Source of the DNA: DATAEK01 sp036258055
GTDB taxonomy: Bacteria > Acidobacteriota > Vicinamibacteria > Vicinamibacterales > 2-12-FULL-66-21
Assembly (NCBI GenBank): GCA_036258055.1
Contig: DATAEK010000189.1
Coordinates: 1-20,004, forward strand
Direction: 5' to 3'
DNA: 20,004 bases
The notes under the pieces were generated by a model. The model was not told where the DNA came from. It did not search any database and worked only from the letters and a program-made list of their open reading frames with translations. Below, piece after piece: positions 13,124 through 20,004 of the stretch. Positions within the stretch are counted from its first letter, which is position 1; each line of letters opens with the position of its first letter. The position numbers and the translations under genes are program-made.

Positions 13124-16100
13124 GTGGGCCGTTACTTCGCACGACAGAAAGCGCTGGCTGTGCTGGCAGGTGGCTTGGTGATTCTCAGTGTGCTCGCCGC
13201 TGGAGCCTGGGCGATCGCCGCGCAGCACAACGGACCTGAGGGTCGGCTCTCTGGCTTTCTGAACTTCTCTGCGCCCGCCGGTACGCGGCCTGCCACGACT
13301 GACACGGTCATTGACGGGCTGCGGGCGGCGGTTCTGCCGAACGGCCGGCTCGTCACACCCGCGGGCACCGAGGTGAACGTTCAGGCGCCGAAGCCGTTCG
13401 GCATGGCGCTTTCGCCCGACGGCAGAATGCTCGCGACACTCAACAGCGGAGCAGGACCTTTCTCCCTGACGCTGATCAGTCAGCTCAACAGCCCCGCACC
13501 CATCGCCAGGCGGATCGATGTGAACGCGAGCTTCATGGGCGTCACCTTCTCACCTGACAGCACGCGCGTGTACCTGTCGGGCGGTGAGAACGGCAACATC
13601 TGGATCGGTGACACGGCCGCGGGAAAGATCGTCGGCTCCGTGAACCTGAATGGTCCGGGACACCCGCTCGACCGCCCGCTCAATGTGATCGCCACGCCTC
13701 AGCAGCGTTTCAAAGGCGCCTTCCCGGGCAACATGGCGCTCAGCAGCGACGGCCACTATCTCTACGTTGTGGATCAAGCCGGGTTTCAGGTCCACGTGAT
13801 CGATGCTTCTCTGGTCTCGATCGGCGTCGATGCGCAGGGGCGTATCACTGAGCCCGACAACTTTGCAGCCGTGATCGCCCGCGCCAAAGTCGGCCGCTAC
13901 CCATTCGGCATCGGGTTGACCGCTGATGACCGCACGCTCTTCGTGACCCACGTAGGTGTGTTCCAGTACACACACCTGCGGCCGGCGAGCCCGACGGGGA
14001 ACGACAATGTGGACTATCCGCTCTGCTATCCCGGAGCGGGGTATCCGGATGAGACGCAAAACGATCGGGTGATCGAGATCACCAAGGTCGATCCACGCAA
14101 TCTGCCGGACAGCTTGCGCGATCCTGACGGCATCCGGTGTGGCTATGTTCCAGCCGACCGGCTCTATACCGTGCCGGGACTCGGCAGTCCCAACGCCCCC
14201 GAGTCGTCGTCGGTGTACGTCCTCGACGTGAGCAGTCCGAAAGCGCCGCAGCGGCGCGACATCGTCAAGACGGGTCCACTCGTCGGCGATCGCCAAGACG
14301 GGATTGACGTCTACAGCGGCAGTCATCCAAATGCGGTGGTTTCAAACCAGGACGCCATCTACGTCGCGAACGGCAACAACGACAGCATCTCGATCCTCGA
14401 TCCCAGGACGTACGCGGAACGCGGGCGCATCGGGTTGTCGCTGCTCCAGGGACAGGACCGCGCGCTGAGAGGGGTGCAGCCCGTGGGGCTGGCGCTCAGT
14501 CCTGACGGCGACACGCTCTACGTGGCCGAGGCGGGCGTCAACGCCATCGGCGTGGTCAGCCTCGACGGAAACCACGGCCGGCTCATTGGCCATATCCCGA
14601 CCGGCTGGTGGCCGAGCAGCGTGCAGGTCAGCGCCGATGGTCATACGTTGTACGTCGCGAACGCGCGCGGTCGTGGCGCCGGGCCCAACCCCGTGGGCGA
14701 GAGCCGGTCTCCCAAATTCAGCGTGCTGGGCACGGTGAACATCATTCCGACGCCCACCGTCAAGCAGCTCGATGCCTACACGACGCGTGTCTACATCAAC
14801 AACGGCTTTGCCGGGGTTGACGATGGCCGTGGCAATGCCGCGTATCATGAGGCGGACAATCCAATCCCAAGCCGCGCCGGAAAAGCGAGCTCCCAGATCA
14901 AGCACGTCGTCTTCATCAACAAGGAGAATGCGACGCACGACCTGCTCCTCGGCGACATCGTCCAGACTCGCGGAGGCGTGCCCGTGAACGGTGCTCCCGC
15001 GTTCTCATTGGGCTACGATGCCAGCCCGAATCATCACGAGCTCGCCCTGCGCTTCGCGTTCAGCGACAACTTCTTCCTCGAGCCCTCCGTGTCGTCAGAC
15101 GGTCATCGCTGGTTGACCGGGCAGTACACCGCCGAAAACGAGGAGACGCATTGGCCGGCTTCGTACGGCGGCCAGCGTCGCGATGCGGGCGACGATCCGG
15201 CGGTCATCAAGGACTATCCCGGGCGAATCGGATTCACCGATGCCAACTCCTCTCCGGAGCCGAACGATTACAACGAGCAGGGCGGCATCTATCTCCACTT
15301 GAACCGCCAGGGCAAGAGCTTCATCAATTTCGGCAACGGCTTCGAGTTCGCGGTAATCGACGAGCCCGGGGGGGCAGACCCGACCGGCGCCCGCCAGCAC
15401 GCCAACGTGCCGATGGAGAAGGTGGTCCGCGACAACAGCGACCATCTGTTCCCGACCTACAACACGCATATCCCCGACGCTCCGCTGCCGGAGGATCCGA
15501 CGCGGTTCAACCGGTTCGATCGCTTCAAGCAGGTGTTCGAGGATCGCTTCGTCGATCGCGCCAAGGGCGTGTGCACGCTGCCGGAGTACGTGGATCTCTA
15601 CTATCCCAACGATCATGGCGGCGGCGCGCGCGACATCAACCCCAATGGCCCCGACTGGTCGTTCAAGCGGTTCGTGCAGGACAATGACGCGGCTCTCGGC
15701 CTCACCGTCGAGCTCATCTCCAACAGCCCGTGCTGGAAGGACACAGTGATCTTCGTCGTCGAGGACGACACCCAGAACGGTGCGGATCACGTCGACGGGC
15801 ACCGCTCGATCTTCCTCGCCGTCAGTCCCTGGGTGAAGAAGCAGTACGTCAGCAAGACGCATACGAGCCTTGCGAGCATTTTCAAGACGGTGAATCTGAT
15901 CCTCGGGTTGCCGCCGCTCAATCAATACGACGCGGGTGCCACCGACCTCCATGACATGTTCACCAGCACACCGGACTTCACCCCGTACAACGCTCAACCG
16001 GTCCAATACGTCCAGCGGGCCAATCCGCTCTGGCTGGCCCTGACGAAGGATGTCGACTTCAGCCGCCCGGACGCCGACGAAGTGAAGCTGCACGCGGCCA

Positions 16101-16153
16101 TCATGAAGTCCGAAGGACTTCCGCGTCAGAAATCGGCGGCGCCGGAAAAATAG
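13124..16153 (+). CDS. Bifunctional YncE-like propeller / alkaline-phosphatase-superfamily phosphoesterase
   Basis: 1009 aa from GTG 13124. An N-terminal signal/anchor (RYFARQKALAVLAGGLVILS) leads to a seven-bladed-propeller region of YVTN/YncE type (about 60-560; SPDGRMLATLNSG, SSDGHYLYVVDQAG, SPDGDTLYVAEAG, SADGHTLYVANARG). The C-terminal part is a phosphoesterase of the phospholipase C/AcpA branch: KHVVFINKENATHDLLLGD (K593 on; T604 is the likely nucleophile, aligned with the E-N-R-T-Y-D of relatives), SPNHHELALRFAFSDNFF, VSSDGHRW, and EDDTQNGADHVDGH (880-893) with the second metal-site Asp and His residues. It should cleave phosphomono- or diesters outside the cytoplasm, with the propeller binding substrate or a partner. 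Such propeller-phosphatase fusions are known. The next gene starts 18 bp downstream, so the two form an operon. Substrate unknown. Confidence 0.9.
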   Translation: MGRYFARQKALAVLAGGLVILSVLAAGAWAIAAQHNGPEGRLSGFLNFSAPAGTRPATTDTVIDGLRAAVLPNGRLVTPAGTEVNVQAPKPFGMALSPDGRMLATLNSGAGPFSLTLISQLNSPAPIARRIDVNASFMGVTFSPDSTRVYLSGGENGNIWIGDTAAGKIVGSVNLNGPGHPLDRPLNVIATPQQRFKGAFPGNMALSSDGHYLYVVDQAGFQVHVIDASLVSIGVDAQGRITEPDNFAAVIARAKVGRYPFGIGLTADDRTLFVTHVGVFQYTHLRPASPTGNDNVDYPLCYPGAGYPDETQNDRVIEITKVDPRNLPDSLRDPDGIRCGYVPADRLYTVPGLGSPNAPESSSVYVLDVSSPKAPQRRDIVKTGPLVGDRQDGIDVYSGSHPNAVVSNQDAIYVANGNNDSISILDPRTYAERGRIGLSLLQGQDRALRGVQPVGLALSPDGDTLYVAEAGVNAIGVVSLDGNHGRLIGHIPTGWWPSSVQVSADGHTLYVANARGRGAGPNPVGESRSPKFSVLGTVNIIPTPTVKQLDAYTTRVYINNGFAGVDDGRGNAAYHEADNPIPSRAGKASSQIKHVVFINKENATHDLLLGDIVQTRGGVPVNGAPAFSLGYDASPNHHELALRFAFSDNFFLEPSVSSDGHRWLTGQYTAENEETHWPASYGGQRRDAGDDPAVIKDYPGRIGFTDANSSPEPNDYNEQGGIYLHLNRQGKSFINFGNGFEFAVIDEPGGADPTGARQHANVPMEKVVRDNSDHLFPTYNTHIPDAPLPEDPTRFNRFDRFKQVFEDRFVDRAKGVCTLPEYVDLYYPNDHGGGARDINPNGPDWSFKRFVQDNDAALGLTVELISNSPCWKDTVIFVVEDDTQNGADHVDGHRSIFLAVSPWVKKQYVSKTHTSLASIFKTVNLILGLPPLNQYDAGATDLHDMFTSTPDFTPYNAQPVQYVQRANPLWLALTKDVDFSRPDADEVKLHAAIMKSEGLPRQKSAAPEK

Positions 16154-16171
16154 TCGCAGCTGGAGGACTCC

Positions 16172-16957
16172 ATGCGTCTCATGTTCGTGTGCGCGTTCAT
16201 CGTCGTGACCGCCCTGCCGGTCGCGGCGCAGGAACGCCCGTTCCTGTTTCTGACCACACCTGCAGAGGGCGTGAAGCCAGCCGTGCGCTTCGACTACGAC
16301 GTTGGCATCGGCGAGCGCGCGTTCCAGAGCGACACCGCCAGTCAGCCGGAACAGCGCGTCGGCGTGCAGGCGTCCCGCGGACGCCTCACACTGCTCGCGC
16401 GATTCGGGATCGCCGAAGTCGGCAGCTCCTATCAGAGTTCTCAATCAGGCGAGGCGCTCTACTCGATCCTCCAGCCGGGAGGCCTCGTGGCACTCGCGGC
16501 CGGCGGCGGTGTGCTCCACGAGCCGGACGGCGTGAACGTCCTGCTCGCCCGGCTGGTCGCGGGTCGCAACACTGACACGTCGCGCCTGTACGGCAATCTG
16601 CTGTTTCAAAAGCCGATGTCAGCGGAGCGCGACACAGTCGATCTCATCACCAGTGTCGGCTGGGCGCGGAAACTCGCGCACGGCGTCTCACTCGGGGTCG
16701 AAGCGATCGGCGAGGACCTCGAGGGCTTCTGGGATCCAGAGGAGGCCGAAGGGGGCGCCCGGCTGCTCGCCGGTCCCAGCCTCCACATCTCTCCTCCCGG
16801 ACGACGATGGCAGCTCATCGCCACCGGCGGACCGGTATTCCACCCGTCCGATACAGGGCGGAGCAGTGATGCGCTCCGCGACCTGCCCCCGTCGACCAGG
16901 GGAACGAGCTACGCGTTCAAAGCTTCGCTGTCCATCTCGCTGGTTTCCCCGCAGTAG
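16172..16957 (+). CDS. Secreted protein of unknown function, possibly an outer-membrane beta-barrel
   Basis: 261 aa from ATG 16172, with GGAGG at 16162-16166 (5-base spacing). The signal peptide is clear (MRLMFVCAFIVVTALPVAAQ, likely cleaved after AAQ). The mature part alternates hydrophobic and polar residues in short strands (RLTLLARFGIAEVG, DTVDLITSVGWARKLAHGVS, RWQLIATGGPVFH) and ends in AFKASLSISLVSPQ, a pattern of outer-membrane barrels with amphipathic strands; the final residue is not the aromatic one most barrels carry. I do not recognise a family. It follows the propeller/phosphatase by 18 bp and is surely co-transcribed, so it may help display or export that enzyme or move its product. 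Confidence 0.75.
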   Translation: MRLMFVCAFIVVTALPVAAQERPFLFLTTPAEGVKPAVRFDYDVGIGERAFQSDTASQPEQRVGVQASRGRLTLLARFGIAEVGSSYQSSQSGEALYSILQPGGLVALAAGGGVLHEPDGVNVLLARLVAGRNTDTSRLYGNLLFQKPMSAERDTVDLITSVGWARKLAHGVSLGVEAIGEDLEGFWDPEEAEGGARLLAGPSLHISPPGRRWQLIATGGPVFHPSDTGRSSDALRDLPPSTRGTSYAFKASLSISLVSPQ

Positions 16958-17023
16958 CGTCACATAACGAGCTGCTGTCGCGTTCTACGAATAGACCTTT
17001 CGACGCGCGTGGCCGTTCCCGGC

Positions 17024-17242
17024 TCAATCCTTTTCTTCACACGGGCTGGCTGGGTTGAGCTCGCCGGATTCGGGAGCGCGTTCTCGAACGGATGTGACGC
17101 ATTGGCCAAGAAACGCCAACAGCTCTTCCGTGGATCGGAAGCGCAGTTCTCGCCCGGTGTCGACCTCTTCGATGTGGCCTTCGAAGTGGCGTTGTGACGG
17201 CTGAGTCCCAGACGCCAGCTGAAGAACGAATGCCCCTCGCAT
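17024..17242 (-). CDS. Small conserved-looking protein (72 aa) of unknown function
   Basis: 72 aa from ATG 17242; AAGGTG lies 8 bases upstream, favouring this ATG over the adjacent GTG 17245. The sequence MRGAFVLQLASGTQPSQRHF then EGHIEEVDTGRELRFRSTEE and LLAFLGQC has the look of a compact alpha/beta domain and recalls small acidobacterial proteins of the type F-V-[IV]-Q-L...G-x-[IV]-E-x-V-x-x-G-x-x-x-x-F-x-[ST]-x-E-E-L-L-x-F. Function is unknown. It is head to head with the winged-helix/AAA/TPR gene at 17326, with only 83 bp between the starts, so the two probably share a control region. It contains no signal peptide or membrane helix. Confidence 0.65.
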   Translation of the reverse strand: MRGAFVLQLASGTQPSQRHFEGHIEEVDTGRELRFRSTEELLAFLGQCVTSVRERAPESGELNPASPCEEKD

Positions 17243-17313
17243 CACGTAATCACCTTACAAGGGCCTGCCGCGCCAGCTGTGAAAATCGCGTTCAACTTCC
17301 CGTGAAATTTGAT

Positions 17314-17318
17314 GGGAG
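17314..17318 (+). promoter_or_regulatory. Ribosome binding site GGGAG supporting a GTG start
   Basis: GGGAG stands 7 bases before GTG 17326, the likely start of the winged-helix/AAA/TPR gene. The alternative ATG at 17356 has no such site, and starting there would trim the protein right at the first strand of the winged helix. Confidence 0.6.
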
Positions 17319-17325
17319 TGCTAGA

Positions 17326-20004
17326 GTGAGCAGCGATCGGGTATCCGAGTCGCGCATGAGATCGTTCGACTCGTTCCGCCTGGACGTGGATAACCAGTGC
17401 CTGTGGCGGGGAGAGACGCGAGTGTCGCTCATGCCGAAGCCATTTGCCGTGCTGCGGTACTTGGTTGAACATCCAGGACGACTGGTGACGCAGGACCAGT
17501 TGCTCGAGGCCGTATGGCCCGACACCTACGTCCAGCCGGAGATCCTGAGGCGATACATCCTCGAAATCCGCCGGGCCCTCGGCGATCGAGTCGAAGCGCC
17601 CCGGTTCGTCCGAACCTTTCCCAAACGGGGTTATCAGTTCATCGCACCGGTCGTCGACGACGATGACCGCGTGGTGACCGCCGTGTCCGGGGTCTCGAGC
17701 GAAGCCACGCGGCTCGTCGGACGAGAATCCGAGCTGCGCGCCTTGAACGCCTTCCTGTCGGCGGCGCTTGCCGGCCGGCGACAGATGGTGTTTGTCATCG
17801 GCGAACCGGGCATCGGGAAGACCAGTCTCGTCGACGCGATCCAGCGCGACAGCGCTGCAACCGCTGGCGTCACGGTCGCCCGCGGCCAATCGATGGAAGG
17901 CTTTGCCGGGAAGGAGGCGTACTACCCGATCTTGGAAGCCGTTGGCCAGCTCGCCCACGGACCCTCGAGGCCACTCGTGCTCGACACACTGGTCAGCGTC
18001 GCGCCCACCTGGCTGATCCAGTTTCCGTCGCTCATCCGGCCGGATCAGCAGGCCGCGTTGCAGCGAGAGATTCTGGGTGCAACCCGCGATCGGATGGTGC
18101 GCGAGCTGTGCGAAGCGCTCGAAGTCATCACCCAGACGGTTCCACTCGTGCTCATCCTCGAAGATCTGCACTGGGCAGACCACTCGACATTGGACGTCAT
18201 CTCGGCGGTCGCTCGGCGTCGTGAACCCGCAAAGCTGCTAGTGGTCGGAACGTTCCGTCCCGCCGAGGTGATCGTGTCAGGGAGTCCGCTCAAAGCGCTC
18301 AAACAGGATCTGGTGCTCCATCGTTTGAGCCACGAAGTGGAACTCGAACGCCTCCGAGAAGCCGATGTCGCGGCCTTCGTCGCCGCCGAATTCGCGCCCG
18401 GAGACCTCTCGGGGCTGGCGTCTGTCATCTACCGCCACTCGGATGGTAATCCGCTCTTCATGATTGCCATGCTGGACCATCTCGCACAACAGGGAGTGCT
18501 GTCGATGGCAGGCGGGTCCTGGCAGATGACGATACCGGTGGACCGGGTCGATCCCGGTGTGCCCGAGACGCTCAAACAGATGCTCGATATGCAGCTGCAG
18601 CACGCCAGCGACGAGGAGCGACAGCTCCTCAGATGTGCAAGTGTGGCCGGGCAGCACTTTACGGCCCGGTCTGTCGCGACGATGCTGGCGACCGACCCAT
18701 CGCCCATCGAGGAGATGTGTGCGACGCTCGTCCATCGGCAACAGTTCCTCAAGGTTGCTGGCACGCGCGAGCTGCCTGACGGCGGATCGACGGTCAAGTA
18801 TCAATTCCGACACGCACTGTATCGTGAGGTGCTGTACCGGGGGCTCAACCCCACCCAGCGTGTGGCGTTTCATCGTCGATTGGCCGAGGGTCTCGAAGCC
18901 ATTCACTCACCTGCGCCGTCCGACATGGCGACTGAGATCGCCCTGCATTTCGAGGAGGGCCACGAGTACGAGTCCGCCATTCGCTACTCGATCCTGGCGG
19001 CTCAGAACGCAACCCGGCGATACGCCTACGATCAATCGGTCACGGTACTCGAACACGCGCGGGAGCTCATACCCACTCTTCCACACGATCGTGGGCAGCC
19101 GCTCGAGTTCGAGATTCTGAAGAAAATCGGGAACGCGTACTACGCGCTCGGCGACATGGATCGATCCGGTCACATCTACGCGTCGATGGCCACGCGCGCA
19201 GCGGAAGCCGGTCAACTGTCGGCACAAGCTGACGCGTTGATGCGCACATCACACCCTGCTGAATCGATCCCGTTCTTCCTCAGGGCCGTGGAGATCGATC
19301 CAACGTTCGCGGCCGCGTACATCGGCCTGTCGAGAATTTACAGCAATCTGGGCGAGTCGGCGCGTGCGAAGGAGTACGCGAAGCTGGCCTACGCACAGCT
19401 TGAGCGAGCCAGCGAGCGCGACCGCCTGTCAATCATCTATCAATATCACTACGAGGTGACCGGGGATCAGTCTCGTGCGAACCAGACGCTCGAAACGTGG
19501 AACCAGTCGTTTCCGCTCGAATTCCAGCCGGCGAACAGCCTGGCGTTCAGCCACAATCTTCTGGGAAACTTTCCGTTGGCCATCGAGGAAGGGCAGGAAG
19601 CCGTCAGGCGGAACCCGAATCACGGCTATCCCTATTCGAATCTCGCGCACGCCTATCGGGGGATCGGCCGCTTCGACGACGCGATACAGACCGCACATCG
19701 GGCGGTGGCGCTCGAGATCGAGACGCTGCCGACGCGACGTCTGTTGTATCAACTGGCGGTCGCGGCCGGTGACGAGCAGGCGGCGCTGGCGCATCTCGAT
19801 TGGGCCAGAGATAGACCGCGTGAGTTCGACATGGTCGGGGCGCGCGCCCAGGCGGCCGGTTGGTCGGGCCGTGTTCGAGAGGCCCGTGAGCTGTACGAAC
19901 AGGCGGCGCGGATGGCGGAGCGGCGCAACTTCCCTGACATCGGCGCTAGCCATCTCGCGTGGTCGACTGTGATGGAGCTTGCATACGGGAACACCGACAC
20001 GGCC
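17326..20004 (+). CDS. Winged-helix / AAA ATPase / TPR regulator, C-terminus beyond the window
   Basis: 893 codons lie in the window with no stop. Domains: OmpR-type winged helix (about 13-98: FDSFRLDVDNQCLWRGETRV, recognition helix EILRRYILEIRRALG, wing VRTFPKRGYQFIAPV); an AAA/STAND-type ATPase (about 118-400) with Walker A G149-EPGIGKT-S and Walker B LVLILEDLHWAD (about 274-285), plus the HSDGNPLFM segment typical of this group; then a helical region and TPR-like repeats (about 580-893: FLRAVEIDPTFAAAYIGLSR, AVRRNPNHGYPYSNLAHAYR). The layout resembles MalT/STAND regulators with the DNA-binding domain moved to the N-terminus: ligand or partner binding at the TPRs would switch the ATPase and DNA binding. 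It has no membrane helix in the visible part, so it is cytoplasmic. It is divergent from the 72-aa gene. Confidence 0.88.
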   Translation, partial: MSSDRVSESRMRSFDSFRLDVDNQCLWRGETRVSLMPKPFAVLRYLVEHPGRLVTQDQLLEAVWPDTYVQPEILRRYILEIRRALGDRVEAPRFVRTFPKRGYQFIAPVVDDDDRVVTAVSGVSSEATRLVGRESELRALNAFLSAALAGRRQMVFVIGEPGIGKTSLVDAIQRDSAATAGVTVARGQSMEGFAGKEAYYPILEAVGQLAHGPSRPLVLDTLVSVAPTWLIQFPSLIRPDQQAALQREILGATRDRMVRELCEALEVITQTVPLVLILEDLHWADHSTLDVISAVARRREPAKLLVVGTFRPAEVIVSGSPLKALKQDLVLHRLSHEVELERLREADVAAFVAAEFAPGDLSGLASVIYRHSDGNPLFMIAMLDHLAQQGVLSMAGGSWQMTIPVDRVDPGVPETLKQMLDMQLQHASDEERQLLRCASVAGQHFTARSVATMLATDPSPIEEMCATLVHRQQFLKVAGTRELPDGGSTVKYQFRHALYREVLYRGLNPTQRVAFHRRLAEGLEAIHSPAPSDMATEIALHFEEGHEYESAIRYSILAAQNATRRYAYDQSVTVLEHARELIPTLPHDRGQPLEFEILKKIGNAYYALGDMDRSGHIYASMATRAAEAGQLSAQADALMRTSHPAESIPFFLRAVEIDPTFAAAYIGLSRIYSNLGESARAKEYAKLAYAQLERASERDRLSIIYQYHYEVTGDQSRANQTLETWNQSFPLEFQPANSLAFSHNLLGNFPLAIEEGQEAVRRNPNHGYPYSNLAHAYRGIGRFDDAIQTAHRAVALEIETLPTRRLLYQLAVAAGDEQAALAHLDWARDRPREFDMVGARAQAAGWSGRVREARELYEQAARMAERRNFPDIGASHLAWSTVMELAYGNTDTA

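Noticed and set aside
15095..16444. 449-codon minus-strand open frame
   Set aside because: It is the antisense of the phosphatase domain and the next gene's start; composition is Arg/Val/Asp-rich with no motif.
17242..18183. 313-codon minus-strand open frame
   Set aside because: Antisense of the winged-helix/AAA gene, which shows Walker motifs and a conserved winged helix on the plus strand.

Overview
The window looks like a chromosomal stretch of a GC-rich soil-type bacterium, most probably an acidobacterium of the Vicinamibacteria kind. This is an inference from family content, not from a marker gene: OmpR-type winged helices fused to TPR/TolB or AAA-TPR modules, membrane-anchored WD40-like (PD40) propellers, secreted amidohydrolases and serine hydrolases, and a YncE-propeller/phosphatase fusion. 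No rRNA, tRNA, CRISPR array or intact mobile element was seen.

Left part (1-5853). A DUF2231-like membrane gene is cut by the left edge. It is followed by about 730 bp without an intact gene, holding a GC hairpin, a frameshifted scrap of an IS110-type transposase and a small palindrome/tandem-repeat cluster. Next is a secreted vanadium-haloperoxidase/PAP2-like enzyme (minus), divergent from a membrane-anchored winged-helix/TolB/TPR regulator (plus). That regulator meets a secreted class C beta-lactamase-like serine hydrolase tail to tail with a 95 bp coding overlap.

Middle part (5854-10950). A broken sulfatase gene has a frameshift exactly at its catalytic C-x-P-x-R motif and has lost its 3' portion. 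It abuts a large minus-strand protein with an N-terminal DNA-binding-like domain, one membrane helix and a PD40 propeller. This is divergent from a secreted imidazolonepropionase-like amidohydrolase followed by a small cupin. A lone STAS-domain protein converges on the cupin.

Right part (10951-20004). A four-helix membrane protein lies downstream of an AraC-type regulator on the minus strand, and a possible NTF2/SnoaL-like gene remnant overlaps its 3' end. On the plus strand, a bifunctional propeller/alkaline-phosphatase-superfamily protein and a small secreted protein form a two-gene operon. A 72-aa minus-strand protein then sits head to head with a long winged-helix/AAA-ATPase/TPR regulator that runs off the right edge.

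The recurring theme is one-component regulators (winged-helix output fused to TPR, AAA-TPR or propeller sensor modules) placed next to secreted hydrolases, often divergently. A plausible reading is that each regulator controls its neighbour, but nothing in the sequence proves this. I did not find a convincing wholly new system. The propeller-type membrane regulator with its variant winged-helix-like N-terminus, paired with the amidohydrolase, is the most interesting unit.
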